From Candidatus Defluviilinea proxima (GTDB lineage Bacteria > Chloroflexota > Anaerolineae > Anaerolineales > Villigracilaceae): a DNA stretch of 64,000 bases. Location: positions 3,921,501 through 3,985,500 of the forward strand of contig JADKIW010000001.1 of NCBI GenBank assembly GCA_016721115.1, given 5' to 3'. A model generated the notes under the pieces. That model had not been told where the DNA came from. It worked only from the letters and a program-made list of their open reading frames with translations, and did not search any database. The position numbers and the translations under genes were made by a program. Below are positions 23,723 through 32,974 of the stretch, in pieces. Positions within the stretch are counted from its first letter, which is position 1, and the number at the start of each line of letters is the position of its first letter.

Positions 23723-24532
23723 TTAGGCAGAGGTAGAACTTGAAAAGTTAAGGTCAGGTAATCTTGGTCGACTAAAATACGACAAAGTCATAACGACTTT
23801 CTGCATCATATACAATCCTACGAACATCAAAGCGAAAAACAATTTTGCATCAGAATGAAACAACAATCTATAAGTACTTTCATATGGATTAAGTGAAAAC
23901 GACGTATCTGCAACCATAAAACCTATACCCTGCCTGAACACCAATAATATCGCAGAAATAAATATTGGCAAATATGACACCACAATAGTAAGTAGATACA
24001 CTTTAAGATAGTGACTGAAGTTTTTAAATACTTCCAAGAATCCTAGGGCAGGACTTTCTAAAGCTATTGAATGCCTAGTTACCAGAATAATTACTCCCAA
24101 ATTAAATAAGCCAAAAATTATCAAGTTCAACAAAATACTCCAAACAAAATTAATACTCCATAGCATTATCCCAGACATCAGATCACGAACAACACCTATT
24201 AAGACATAAGGCAATCCTAATACAATCAACATCCAGAAGAATGTAACAATGGTAACCAACAGACTTTTCCAAATATACTTTTGAGCCAGCTTTGACGGAG
24301 AATTAATTTGGATTAGCGGATTTTTATACTTAATTACCATCCCGATCAAATACAATTCCGAATACAGGCTCAGGAACAAAGTTACAGGCCAATATCCACA
24401 AATAGCCCAAAGTGAAAAATCCACATCGTTGCCACGGGGTATAGAAGATAAATAGGTCAAAAGAAATAGAAGAATAAATGCTTTATTCTCTTTTATTACA
24501 TGCCAAGCATCTCGATAGAGCGCAAATATCAT
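23723..24532 (-). CDS. AT-rich polytopic membrane protein, unknown
   Basis: A 269-residue membrane protein with about six hydrophobic helices (around residues 15-35, 50-75, 90-115, 120-155, 165-190 and 240-260). No motif I recognise. It is much more AT-rich than both neighbours, which suggests acquisition. Its start overlaps the aminotransferase stop (ATGA type, 24529-24532), so it is coupled to that gene. Confidence 0.6.
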   Translation of the reverse strand: MIFALYRDAWHVIKENKAFILLFLLTYLSSIPRGNDVDFSLWAICGYWPVTLFLSLYSELYLIGMVIKYKNPLIQINSPSKLAQKYIWKSLLVTIVTFFWMLIVLGLPYVLIGVVRDLMSGIMLWSINFVWSILLNLIIFGLFNLGVIILVTRHSIALESPALGFLEVFKNFSHYLKVYLLTIVVSYLPIFISAILLVFRQGIGFMVADTSFSLNPYESTYRLLFHSDAKLFFALMFVGLYMMQKVVMTLSYFSRPRLPDLNFSSSTSA

Positions 24533-25629
24533 AAGAATTTTTCCAGCCGATCAACCGCCTGCGGAAGATTCTTCCGTCCCAGCCCAACGCGGAAGTGGTT
24601 ACCCGTGTCGTCGTACATCGTTCCAGGCAAGAGAAGAACTCCAACTTCACGGACAACCTTATCACAAAAGTCTTCGATGCCGCCGTTAAGTAGTTTTGGG
24701 AAACCCATTGAGCCTGCTTGTGGACGTATCCAATTGAAGATGGAAGAATGACGAATGAAGAATTCGTCCATTACAGCGAGATTGCTCTTAATAATACCAA
24801 GATTGCGTTCGATGAGTTTGTGTCTGTTTCGCATGGCGACTTCGGCCAGAAATTCGCTTGGAGCAGAGTTGCAGATCGTGGTGTAGTCTTTCAGCGAGGC
24901 CATTGCGTTATAGATTCTTTTATTCTTTGTGGCGATCCATCCGATGCGGAGACCGGCGAGGCCATAAGTTTTGGATGTAACTCCCAACGAGACAGCGTGC
25001 TCCCCCATGTCACACGCCGCAGGCAGACATGTGGACGGGTCATATTCGGATTCTCGATAGACTTCGTCGCAGAACAAAAGAAGGTCGTTCTCTTGCGCAA
25101 ATCGGTTGACAAAATCAAAGTCCGCACGGGACATGAGATAACCCGTCGGGTTGTGTGGCGTGTTGATAATAATAGCCTTCGTGTTGGGGCGAAGAAGTTT
25201 TTTGAGTTCGTCCAAGTCCAAGGCCCAGTTATTCTCTTCACGCGCCAGCCACAGACTGACATCACAGCCGATGGATTTGGCGATCTCGATCAGCGATTGA
25301 TAACATGGTGCATGAACAATGACATGGTCACCTTGTTTTAATACCGCATGCATAAAAAGGAAAATGGCTTCTTCCGCACCTGCGTGGACCAAAATCTCTT
25401 CGGATTGAATCGTTTCGTAAACTTTGGAAATCTCTTTACGCAAAGAGGGGCTTCCCTGCGATTCGGTATACCCTAACCATACGCTTTGAAATTTCTCGCT
25501 CGCACCTTCCTCGAGTGCAAGCAAGTCCGCGATGGACATGGCCTCACAATCTGAGGAACAGAGCAGGTATTCGGTATTAAATTCGTATTTGGCAAAGTAA
25601 CGTTCGAGTTTGAAGGGAGAAAGATTCAT
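24529..25629 (-). CDS. PLP-dependent aminotransferase, class I/II
   Basis: A 366-residue fold-type I aminotransferase. N-T-P-H-N-P-T-G near residue 155 and D-E-V-Y-R-E-S near 187 are the cofactor-binding signatures, S-K-T-Y-G-L-A-G-L-R-I-G-W near 219-231 carries the Schiff-base Lys, and R-V-G-L-G near 350 the substrate-carboxylate Arg. The start M-N-L-S-P-F at 25629 is preferred: the longer frame to 25686 consists of a dispersed palindromic repeat read as protein. Substrate unknown. Coupled to the downstream AT-rich membrane gene. Confidence 0.85.
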   Translation of the reverse strand: MNLSPFKLERYFAKYEFNTEYLLCSSDCEAMSIADLLALEEGASEKFQSVWLGYTESQGSPSLRKEISKVYETIQSEEILVHAGAEEAIFLFMHAVLKQGDHVIVHAPCYQSLIEIAKSIGCDVSLWLAREENNWALDLDELKKLLRPNTKAIIINTPHNPTGYLMSRADFDFVNRFAQENDLLLFCDEVYRESEYDPSTCLPAACDMGEHAVSLGVTSKTYGLAGLRIGWIATKNKRIYNAMASLKDYTTICNSAPSEFLAEVAMRNRHKLIERNLGIIKSNLAVMDEFFIRHSSIFNWIRPQAGSMGFPKLLNGGIEDFCDKVVREVGVLLLPGTMYDDTGNHFRVGLGRKNLPQAVDRLEKFL

Positions 25630-25631
25630 TT

Positions 25632-25752
25632 TCGTCCTGAGCGGAGGCTCTGAGCGATAGCGAAGAGACGTAGTCGAAGGATACATTACAAAATAATTTT
25701 ATGTATTCAGGTTAAATGCGCTTCGACTGCGCTACCGCTCCGCTCAGCGCGG
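25632..25752. repeat. pair of REP-like palindromic repeats
   Basis: 25632-25683 (GAGCGGAGGCTCTGAGCG then GTAGTCGAAGG) and 25718-25752 (GCGCTTCGACTGCGCTACCG then GCTCAGCGC) are roughly reverse complements of each other and face across the promoter region of the aminotransferase. A third copy is at 26246-26280. Confidence 0.65.
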
Positions 25753-25755
25753 AAA

Positions 25756-26226
25756 TTATTTCATCGCTTTCTTCATATCACGATAATGAACTTGGTTGTG
25801 AACATACAACATCTTGATCATCTCGCGCAAGGTTGTCACACCGAGGTATGGATGTCGTCCTTTTTTCTCCAAGTCCGATTCTTCCAATGATAAAGTCCAT
25901 GCGATTGAATCAGCGCGAATAGCTTTGTATTGTTCCAACAATTCCTGAGGAGGCAGGCTTCTTGTCTTTTCCTGTTGGGCCGCGTTGTAACGGTCAATGG
26001 AAAAATCTTCAGCCGCTCCTTCACCTGTCAGGCGAATACGCTCAAAGAGTTTCACCAGTCCGCGCTCAGAGGTGACGAAGTGCGCGAGCACGTTACGTAT
26101 CGTCCATGTTTCGCCTTCGGTGTAAACCTGTGACTGCCATTGTGCATCAGCTAAACCTGCAAACAAAGCAAAGAACTTATCGCCTTCAGACTTCAACTTA
26201 TCAGCCAATTCATTGAGCTCGGACAT
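25756..26226 (-). CDS. DinB-like superfamily protein
   Basis: A 156-residue four-helix-bundle protein of the DinB/YfiT superfamily. The three expected metal-binding His positions can be seen: L-A-H-F near residue 50, and H-N-Q-V-H-Y near residues 143-147. Such proteins are metal-dependent transferases using small thiols, or have unknown roles. GGAGAG precedes ATG 26226. It is flanked on both sides by REP-like palindromes and is probably a single transcription unit. Confidence 0.75.
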   Translation of the reverse strand: MSELNELADKLKSEGDKFFALFAGLADAQWQSQVYTEGETWTIRNVLAHFVTSERGLVKLFERIRLTGEGAAEDFSIDRYNAAQQEKTRSLPPQELLEQYKAIRADSIAWTLSLEESDLEKKGRHPYLGVTTLREMIKMLYVHNQVHYRDMKKAMK

Positions 26227-26245
26227 GGTTCTCTCCTTTAGAAAT

Positions 26246-26280
26246 GCGCTTCGACTGCGCTACGCTCCGCTCAGCGCGAA
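26246..26280. repeat. REP-like palindromic repeat
   Basis: GCGCTTCGACTGCGCTACGC then TCCGCTCAGCGCGAA. Nearly identical to 25718-25752. Between the DinB-like gene and the SDR gene. Confidence 0.65.
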
Positions 26281-26282
26281 GA

Positions 26283-26987
26283 CTATATCAATGAATAACC
26301 CCCATCCACAACAATGGTTTGCCCGGTGACATATTCATTGCGTAACAAAAATTCAAGGGCGGATGTAATTTCTTCGCTTCTTGCTGGACGTTTGAGCGGG
26401 ATCCGTCCGATCAGCCTTTCCCACTCTTCGGCAGGGACAATGTCCGATTGCAAGACAAAGCCCGGAGCGATGGCATTGACCCGTATTTTCGGCGCTAGGG
26501 CACGCGCGAGGATTTTGGTCAACGACTCCAATGCGGCTTTGCTGACCGTGTATGAGGGATAACGACTCCATGCCTTTTGTGCGCCCACGTCCGTGATGTT
26601 GACGATGAGTCCGCCAGCGACCATTTTTTTGGCACACTCCTGCGCGAGGAGAAAAGGTGCACGCAAGTTGAGGTCAAGGGATGTGTCCCAACTCTCGATG
26701 GAGAGCGAGTCCACGTCTCCATTTGGCATGAAAGCCGCAGAGTTGACGAGAACGTTTAGAGATTCAAAATTCGAGAGGAGGGAATAGATCTCGCTGGGGT
26801 TCGTGAGGTCGGCTTGGGCAAGGACAACGCTTCTTGAAAGAGATTCAATTTCCGCCTTGGTCTGAAGCGCTTCGTCAGTGGAGGAATGGTAATGAAGGAC
26901 GATATCGTATCCAGCGCTGGCAAGCGTCAAGGCGAAGGCTTTTCCAAGTCGATGTGCGGCGCCAGTGACGAGAGCGAGAGGAGACAT
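26283..26987 (-). CDS. SDR family oxidoreductase, pteridine-reductase-like
   Basis: A 234-residue short-chain dehydrogenase. The cofactor motif is T-G-A-A-H-R-L-G near residue 8; the Arg in the loop is typical of pteridine reductases and FolM, and implies NADPH. N-S-A-A-F follows near residue 83 and the catalytic Y-x-x-x-K is Y-T-V-S-K near 150. The C-terminal V-T-G-Q-T-I-V-V-D-G-G-Y is standard. Likely reduces dihydropterins or a similar small substrate. A TATAAT box ends 6 nt before the ATG, so the message is probably leaderless. Confidence 0.82.
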   Translation of the reverse strand: MSPLALVTGAAHRLGKAFALTLASAGYDIVLHYHSSTDEALQTKAEIESLSRSVVLAQADLTNPSEIYSLLSNFESLNVLVNSAAFMPNGDVDSLSIESWDTSLDLNLRAPFLLAQECAKKMVAGGLIVNITDVGAQKAWSRYPSYTVSKAALESLTKILARALAPKIRVNAIAPGFVLQSDIVPAEEWERLIGRIPLKRPARSEEITSALEFLLRNEYVTGQTIVVDGGYSLI

Positions 26988-26993
26988 GCCCCT

Positions 26994-26999
26994 ATTATA
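26994..26999 (-). promoter_or_regulatory. -10 box of a probable leaderless transcript
   Basis: TATAAT on minus, 6 nt before the SDR start codon (26987). No ribosome site fits between them. Confidence 0.55.
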
Positions 27000-27000
27000 A

Positions 27001-27032
27001 ACGTAGGGCGGGGCTGAGACCCGCCCCTACGT
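27001..27032. repeat. GC-rich hairpin repeat
   Basis: ACGTAGGGCGGG and CCCGCCCCTACGT pair around GCTGAGA with one bulged base. It lies after the proline dehydrogenase stop and just before the SDR promoter. There is no T run on either side. Confidence 0.65.
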
Positions 27033-27042
27033 AAACACTAAT

Positions 27043-28008
27043 TTATTTGCGGAAGAAGTTGGAGATGAAGAACCAAATGTTTGCAGGACGTTCAGCAAGG
27101 CGGCGCATGAAATAAGGATACCAATGCGTGCCGAAGGGAACATACACGCGGACGGGGTAACCTTCTTTCACAAGTTGTTCCTGTAAATCGCGGCGAATGC
27201 CGTAGAGCATTTGAAATTCAATGGCTGTTTTTGGAAGACCCACTTTTTCAGCATATTGTTTTGCGAACAAGATACGTTTCTCATCGTGCGAGCCAATAGC
27301 AGGGATGGGCGGCGTGCGTCCATCGGTGCTTAGGGTATTCTTTTCGATCTTGAGCGCTTCATCGATCATGATCTTGGTGAGAAGATCATAATTTGCATCG
27401 GTATCTGCTTTCTTGGGGAAAGCCTTGTCAGGTGGTTCTTTATATGCGCCTTTGACAAGGCGAATGCGAGTGCCTTTTTCGAGCAAAGCACGTGTGTCCG
27501 CTTCGGAACGGAAGAGGTAGGACTGGATCACCAGACCAACATCATTGGTGTTAAATCCGCGCTCCAGCAAAGATTGATAGAGGGATAAGGTCACATCGGT
27601 GTAGGGTGTGTCTTCCATGTCGATGCGGATGAAGTTATCGTGTTTCTTGACCTGCTCAAGAATACGGACAAGATTCTGCCTGCAGATCTCTTCGTCAAGT
27701 CCCATGCCGATCTGAGTCAGTTTGATCGAAACATTGGCTTTAACCCCTGATTTATCTATTTCATTGAAAATGGCAAGAATATCTTCGGTTGCTTTGTCGG
27801 CCTCTTCAGCCGTGGATGTATGTTCCCCCAAATGGTCGAGCGTGGCATTGATCCCTTTGGCGTTCAACTCGCTAACGACACGAACGGCGTCTTCCACTTT
27901 TTCGCCTGCAACAAATCGAGAAGCCGCCTGCCACGCAAAACTCCAATTGGTCACCAGTTTTTGCGCCCATGCGGCTTTGGACAAATAAATAAGAAAAGAG
28001 CGAAACAT
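27043..28008 (-). CDS. proline dehydrogenase, monofunctional
   Basis: A 321-residue FAD-dependent proline dehydrogenase (TIM barrel), about the length of single-function PRODH (300-320). Motifs seen: L-D-H-L-G-E near residue 52, N-V-S-I-K-L-T-Q near 92, R-I-D-M-E-D near 128, R-L-V-K-G-A-Y-K-E near 190, and the C-terminal Y-G-I-R-R-D-L-Q near 267. It oxidises proline to pyrroline-5-carboxylate at the membrane face. ATG 28008 is chosen; a TTG further up would extend into a palindromic repeat. Its job fits the proline racemase and cyclodeaminase genes at 17.5-19.6 kb. Confidence 0.9.
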   Translation of the reverse strand: MFRSFLIYLSKAAWAQKLVTNWSFAWQAASRFVAGEKVEDAVRVVSELNAKGINATLDHLGEHTSTAEEADKATEDILAIFNEIDKSGVKANVSIKLTQIGMGLDEEICRQNLVRILEQVKKHDNFIRIDMEDTPYTDVTLSLYQSLLERGFNTNDVGLVIQSYLFRSEADTRALLEKGTRIRLVKGAYKEPPDKAFPKKADTDANYDLLTKIMIDEALKIEKNTLSTDGRTPPIPAIGSHDEKRILFAKQYAEKVGLPKTAIEFQMLYGIRRDLQEQLVKEGYPVRVYVPFGTHWYPYFMRRLAERPANIWFFISNFFRK

Positions 28009-28035
28009 CGTCCCATCCCAAGAAAGAATTTTCAA

Positions 28036-28070
28036 ACCCTAAAGGGTTCCGCAAAGCGTTCCTTTAGGGT
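28036..28070. repeat. palindromic repeat upstream of proline dehydrogenase
   Basis: ACCCTAAAGG (28036-28045) pairs with CCTTTAGGGT (28061-28070). The spacer also carries GGTTCCGC and GCGTTCC, which partly pair. It lies in the 5' region of the proline dehydrogenase gene. Confidence 0.6.
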
Positions 28071-28182
28071 CTATAAGTTACAAAATTATTCTAGCACAAA
28101 CGCAAAATTTGAGTGTTATACTTTTTCCATTACTAAACTCACTTTCTGGATACCATTACAAAGTGAGGCATGAGGTGAAGCT

Positions 28183-29685
28183 TTGAGAAGTCGTAGTTCC
28201 ATACCTGTTTTACGCGGTATTTCCATCGCGTTTCTGACCATCGCCATCGTGATCACGATCATAGCCCTGATCGGTTACAGCCGCACCCGCAACAATTATC
28301 CGGGCGGCATGACCATCGGCGGCGTTCCCGTTGGGGGCGTAAATCCACAGATCGCATCAGAACGTGTTTTACAGGTTTACACATCCCCCATCGAAGTGCA
28401 ATACGGCAATGCAGTCATGCAAATTGAGCCTTCCGTAGTCGGCTTTGAGCTGGATATGGATAGCATGATCGCCGCCGCAGACCTTGAGCGGACAGGCGGC
28501 TCCTTCTGGGGCGGGTTTTGGGATTACCTCTGGAACCGCAATCCAACCGCTGTTGAAATTCCCCTAAGCAGTAAAGTCGATGAGGAACGTTTGGTCGCCT
28601 ATCTGCAAAATGAGATCTCGGCCCGCTACGATGAGCCTCCCACCCCCGCGCAACCTGTTCCGGGAGGGACAACATTTTTGCCCGGTGAACCCGGCCGCGT
28701 TCTTGATACTACACGTGCGGTACGTCTGATCGAAGACACTTTACGTTCGCCCACCAACCGTTCCGTTGTACTTTCTTATCAACAAAGCACCGCCTCGCGG
28801 CCTACGATGCAGAACCTTGAGATATTGCTTCAACAAAACATTCTCGTGGCCGATTACGATGGCGTGATCGGCATCTACCTGCTCGACCTCCAAAACGGAC
28901 AGGAAGTCCACTTTGCGATGGATAAGGGACAAACGATCCCGGTCAATCCTGATGTAGCCTTCACAGCATCCAGCACGATCAAGATACCGATCATGGTTTC
29001 ATATTTCATCAAATACGGTTCCGCCGCACTGGATGAAAAGTCTTCGACCTTGATCTCAAATATGATCCTCAAATCGGAGAACCCCGCGTCTGACCGCATC
29101 ATGGAAGGGCTGGACGCCTTGCGTGGTCCGCTCATTGTGACGGAGGATATGAAAAAGATCGGGCTGGAAAATACCTTTTTGGCAGGCTTTTTCTGTAGCC
29201 CAGACAACCCATGCCCTCTCTTACAGAGATTCAACACCCCGGCCAATCAGCGAGCGGATGTGTTCACCGACCCTGATCCTTTCAACCAAACCACACCCTC
29301 CGATGCCGGTATGTTGCTCGCAGACCTTTATCAATGTGCAGAGGATGGTGGCGGCGCTTTGATCGCGGCCTACCCAACGACTATTACGAGTCAAATCTGT
29401 AAGCAGATGGTCGATTACCTCGCGTCAGACAAGATCGGGGTCCTGATCGAGGCGGGCGTTCCCGAAGGGACACGTGTTGCCCACAAACACGGCTGGATCA
29501 GCGACCCGGCTACAGGCGTCATCCAGAACATCAGCGATTCCGCCATTGTGTATACGCCCGGTGGAAACTATGTACTCGTGATCTATGCCTATCATCCCAT
29601 CCAAACCGTTTGGGAGCCCATCTCAGCCATGTTCGCGCAACTCTCACAGGCTGTTTACAATTTTTATAACTTACCCTCTCCATAA
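28183..29685 (+). CDS. membrane-anchored serine hydrolase (class A beta-lactamase fold)
   Basis: A 500-residue protein starting at TTG 28183, with GAGGTG upstream. One membrane anchor (about residues 12-32) is followed by a peptidoglycan-binding-type domain (about 45-200; P-G-G-M-T-I-G-G-V-P-V-G-G is typical of this class) and a class A beta-lactamase-like domain. The nucleophile motif S-x-x-K is S-S-T-I-K near residue 264, and the K-x-G-like box is H-K-H-G-W near 431. Likely an extracytoplasmic cell-wall hydrolase or carboxypeptidase-like enzyme; true resistance activity is not implied. Confidence 0.8.
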   Translation: MRSRSSIPVLRGISIAFLTIAIVITIIALIGYSRTRNNYPGGMTIGGVPVGGVNPQIASERVLQVYTSPIEVQYGNAVMQIEPSVVGFELDMDSMIAAADLERTGGSFWGGFWDYLWNRNPTAVEIPLSSKVDEERLVAYLQNEISARYDEPPTPAQPVPGGTTFLPGEPGRVLDTTRAVRLIEDTLRSPTNRSVVLSYQQSTASRPTMQNLEILLQQNILVADYDGVIGIYLLDLQNGQEVHFAMDKGQTIPVNPDVAFTASSTIKIPIMVSYFIKYGSAALDEKSSTLISNMILKSENPASDRIMEGLDALRGPLIVTEDMKKIGLENTFLAGFFCSPDNPCPLLQRFNTPANQRADVFTDPDPFNQTTPSDAGMLLADLYQCAEDGGGALIAAYPTTITSQICKQMVDYLASDKIGVLIEAGVPEGTRVAHKHGWISDPATGVIQNISDSAIVYTPGGNYVLVIYAYHPIQTVWEPISAMFAQLSQAVYNFYNLPSP

Positions 29686-29706
29686 GCAATTTGTAACCGT
29701 GACGGG

Positions 29707-29712
29707 TATAAT
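29707..29712 (+). promoter_or_regulatory. -10 box of a probable leaderless transcript
   Basis: TATAAT 6 nt before ATG 29719. Confidence 0.55.
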
Positions 29713-29718
29713 CGAACT

Positions 29719-30417
29719 ATGAGTGCGGCACTGGGACTTTACCGATTACAACAAGTAGACAGCAAGATGGATCAGATTCAAGCACGCTTGAAATCCATCC
29801 GTGAGACGCTCGAAAATGACCTGGAACTGCGTGCCGCCAAAGAGGCCGTTGCCAAAGCTGACGCCTTACACAAAGAAGCCAACAACGCCTTGAAACAAAG
29901 CGAAGCCGATTTCGAGAAGCAACGCATCAAGATCGAACAGACCGAATCCAACCTGTATAGCGGACAAGTCCACAACCCAAAGGAATTGCAAGACCTGCAA
30001 ATGGAAATTGTCTCGTTAAAGAAACATCTGGTCACGTTGGAAGAACGCGAGTTGGAAGTGATGATCCAATTCGAAGACGCAGAAAAATCCCTGCAAGCGG
30101 CCAATGAAAAATTACAACGCGTGCAGGCAAACTTGAAAGACCAGAACATCGACCTGACCCACGAAAGCGATGTGCTTAACAAAGATCTGGAAAGCCTCGA
30201 TTCAGAACGCAAAGCCGTAATCGGCAACATCGAAAACCAGATGATCACCATCTACGACCGTCTGCGCCAGCAAAAACGAGGCGTGGCAGTCACCACCATG
30301 AGCGATGCTTGTGATGCCTGCGGCACCACCTTTACCCCATCACAACAGCAAACCGCTCGTTCGAATTCGCAATTATTTTATTGTCCAACTTGTGGCAGAA
30401 TCATCTATGCTGGTTAA
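29719..30417 (+). CDS. coiled-coil protein with C-terminal C4 zinc ribbon
   Basis: A 232-residue cytosolic protein. Residues 5-190 are a long antiparallel coiled coil rich in E, K, Q and L. The C-terminus has two CxxC knuckles, C-D-A-C near residue 197 and C-P-T-C near residue 224, forming a zinc ribbon. This is the architecture of the conserved bacterial C4-type zinc-ribbon (DUF164) family, often found near RNase H or nif3-type genes and of unresolved role. Probably a leaderless mRNA. Next gene begins 27 bp downstream. Confidence 0.82.
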   Translation: MSAALGLYRLQQVDSKMDQIQARLKSIRETLENDLELRAAKEAVAKADALHKEANNALKQSEADFEKQRIKIEQTESNLYSGQVHNPKELQDLQMEIVSLKKHLVTLEERELEVMIQFEDAEKSLQAANEKLQRVQANLKDQNIDLTHESDVLNKDLESLDSERKAVIGNIENQMITIYDRLRQQKRGVAVTTMSDACDACGTTFTPSQQQTARSNSQLFYCPTCGRIIYAG

Positions 30418-30444
30418 CCCAATCCACGAGACGATCATACAACA

Positions 30445-32973
30445 ATGACTTCAACCACTCTCGCATTCGCAATCGGTTTTGTCCTCGGTATTGTTTCCAC
30501 AATACTGCTCCAGCGCACATTGCCACTGCTCAAACAGATCCGCGAAAATGCAAAAGTAAAGAGTGAGGAAGCCCAAGTCCGCCGCACGAGCGGGTTGGAA
30601 GATAACCACCGCAGGCTTACCCTGCGCCGTGCTCAGGGAATGCACCTGGCCGCCCAACTATTTGCCCTCAATGAACTCTTAGAAGAACCAAAACTACTTG
30701 CTCCCCCCATGCAAGTGGAACCCGGCGCCACAAACATTCAGGAAGATGTCATTTCGCAGACTCTGCCTTATATGCCCGACTGGCCTGAATTGGCGGCCAT
30801 TTATCGCGCGCCAACATTGAATCTGATCGAGGCAGTTACCGGTGAAACGAACATTGTTATCGTCGGCGCGGCTGGGACAGGAAAAACTGTCGCACTCGCA
30901 CATCTCGCTTCATTGGCCGCCAACCTCCAGATCCAATTAGGACCGAGGGACGCAGTCCCCTTCCATTATCACATTGCAGACCTGCAACTTCCCTTTGACC
31001 CAACCAAAGATGTACTAACCCCTGTCATCAGCGCAGCATCTGAACGTGCTCCCATGTTCGATCTGCGAAAACTTCCAGATTTCATCAAACTTTCGTTTAA
31101 TACCGGCGCCGCACTCCTGCTGATCGATGGCTTTGACGAAGTAGATACGCAAACCCAAACCGATGTTGCGGCATGGTTCAAGGCCGTCATGGATACCTAC
31201 CCCGGAACCCGCATCGTAACCACCGGCACACCCAATCAGTTAAACGGGTTGATCAGTTTAGGTTTCAGTCCGCTGGCATTGATGTCGTGGAAACCACGCA
31301 CATCTTCAGACTTTATCCAAAAATGGGGCGAGGCGTGGACGCGCTCCGTCTCTCAAACGAACCCATCATCCACCAACGAAGTGGATCCGATTCTGCTCAA
31401 CGAATGGCTTGCAATCGACAACACGGGTCTGACTCCCTTAGAACTGACTCTCAAAGTATGGGCCGCCTACGCCGGTGACGGCTTGGGCTCGCGCGTTCTC
31501 GACTTCATCGCGACACATCTCCGTCGCGTTGCCCCAAGCGGAACGCCCGTCGCCGCGCTGGAATTGCTTGCCATGCAAGTAGTTCTCACCTCACAACCGA
31601 TCTTCGATCCTAGCAAAGCCCGTGGATGGGTTAAGCAATACGATATTGTCGAAGACAAATCCATTGAAAGCGCCGAGACTGTTTCAACCACAGATACGGG
31701 TAGCCCTCTCCCGCTGACCGAATCGCAGAAGATTCGCATCAAAAAATCAAAAGCGAGTTCAGCTGTCCCCTCCTATGGTTTGCTCAGCAAAATGGTCGAT
31801 AGCGGATTGCTCGTCATGCACCCCAACGAAAAGATGCGTTTCTTGCATCCTGTGTTCAATGGATATCTTGCAGGGCAAGCCGTTGGCGATAACGATGCCG
31901 ATACCAGCCTGCTCGCACAAGCAGATTGGGATGGCAAAATTTTGGCATTGAAATATTTGGCCGCACGCGCTGATGCATCTGTTGTGGCTGATATCTTACT
32001 AAAAGAATCCAGTGTCCCGCTTCATAGCGGAACTTTCACAGTTGCTCGCTGGCTCCGTGATGCCCCCAAGGATGCCAAGTGGCGCGCAAAAGTGTTTGCC
32101 AGTTTATTGTCCATCATGCAAGCGGAAGGACAACCCGTCACCCTGCGCGCAAAAGCCATGGCCGCTTTTGTTGCCAGTGGAGATCCCGGCGCAACAACCT
32201 TGTTCCGTCAATTATTGAACTCACGCTCCTTTGAGGTCATTCCTTTGGCCGCATTGGGATGTGGTGCCCTGCGCGATAGAAAAGCCGTGCCTATTCTCGA
32301 ACAAGTCCTGCAGGCTCCCGGCTCCGTTCAACGCGCGGCTTGTTTCGCATTGGTCGCCATCGGCATGGATCAATCGCTCGAGGCCGTTGCACGCGCCTTA
32401 CTTAACGGCGATGAAGAATTACGTCGCGCCGCCGCCCAAGCTTTGGCGAATGATCCCAAAGAAGGCCACGAAACACTCAGAGAAGCCGCTTCACTTACCG
32501 ACATCATGGTCCGGCGCGCCGCTGTGCATGGTCTGGCCCGCGTAGAACAACCCTGGGCACTCGAGAAACTCCAAGTCATGCAAGTGGAAGACGACCAATG
32601 GGCAGTTCGCAACCTCGCCAACCAATACGTGGAAGAGATCACGAAACGCGACCCACGTGTTCCTAAAAAATTGACTCCGCCATCTGAAACTCCCTGGGTG
32701 ATTGAGTTCGCCAGCAAACAAGGCGTAGGCATTCCGCGTGGTGGCCCTGCCACCGAAGTTCTGGTTGCTGCTTTCAAACACGGAAGTGTCGAACAACGTC
32801 TTGCCGCCATCAATTATCTCAAACGCAACGCTAACGAAGGCATCGTGGGCGCACTCTACAACGGCGTATACGGTGAAGACCCTGAGATCAGCGAAGCTTC
32901 CTTCCTCGCCGTGCAGGAGATTGCCGCAAACGGCATGAACATCCCGCATCCCAATCAATTCGGTCTCGGCTAA
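30445..32973 (+). CDS. membrane-anchored NACHT-like NTPase with HEAT repeats
   Basis: An 842-residue protein. One N-terminal membrane helix (about residues 4-24) is followed by a P-loop NTPase: Walker A G-A-A-G-T-G-K-T near residue 142 and Walker B L-L-L-I-D-G-F-D-E near residue 222, the acidic Walker B style of NACHT/STAND proteins. The C-terminal half (about 540-840) has HEAT-like repeats, for example L-R-R-A-A-A-Q-A-L and V-R-R-A-A-V-H-G-L. STAND proteins are signal switches in stress or defence. No effector domain is visible besides the anchor. It ends 1 bp before the amidohydrolase gene, so the two may be co-transcribed. Confidence 0.75.
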   Translation: MTSTTLAFAIGFVLGIVSTILLQRTLPLLKQIRENAKVKSEEAQVRRTSGLEDNHRRLTLRRAQGMHLAAQLFALNELLEEPKLLAPPMQVEPGATNIQEDVISQTLPYMPDWPELAAIYRAPTLNLIEAVTGETNIVIVGAAGTGKTVALAHLASLAANLQIQLGPRDAVPFHYHIADLQLPFDPTKDVLTPVISAASERAPMFDLRKLPDFIKLSFNTGAALLLIDGFDEVDTQTQTDVAAWFKAVMDTYPGTRIVTTGTPNQLNGLISLGFSPLALMSWKPRTSSDFIQKWGEAWTRSVSQTNPSSTNEVDPILLNEWLAIDNTGLTPLELTLKVWAAYAGDGLGSRVLDFIATHLRRVAPSGTPVAALELLAMQVVLTSQPIFDPSKARGWVKQYDIVEDKSIESAETVSTTDTGSPLPLTESQKIRIKKSKASSAVPSYGLLSKMVDSGLLVMHPNEKMRFLHPVFNGYLAGQAVGDNDADTSLLAQADWDGKILALKYLAARADASVVADILLKESSVPLHSGTFTVARWLRDAPKDAKWRAKVFASLLSIMQAEGQPVTLRAKAMAAFVASGDPGATTLFRQLLNSRSFEVIPLAALGCGALRDRKAVPILEQVLQAPGSVQRAACFALVAIGMDQSLEAVARALLNGDEELRRAAAQALANDPKEGHETLREAASLTDIMVRRAAVHGLARVEQPWALEKLQVMQVEDDQWAVRNLANQYVEEITKRDPRVPKKLTPPSETPWVIEFASKQGVGIPRGGPATEVLVAAFKHGSVEQRLAAINYLKRNANEGIVGALYNGVYGEDPEISEASFLAVQEIAANGMNIPHPNQFGLG

Positions 32974-32974
32974 C

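Noticed and set aside
28183..29685. An antibiotic-resistance beta-lactamase
   Set aside because: The enzyme has a membrane anchor and an extra wall-binding domain, and its K-x-G box is unusual; a cell-wall role is more likely.
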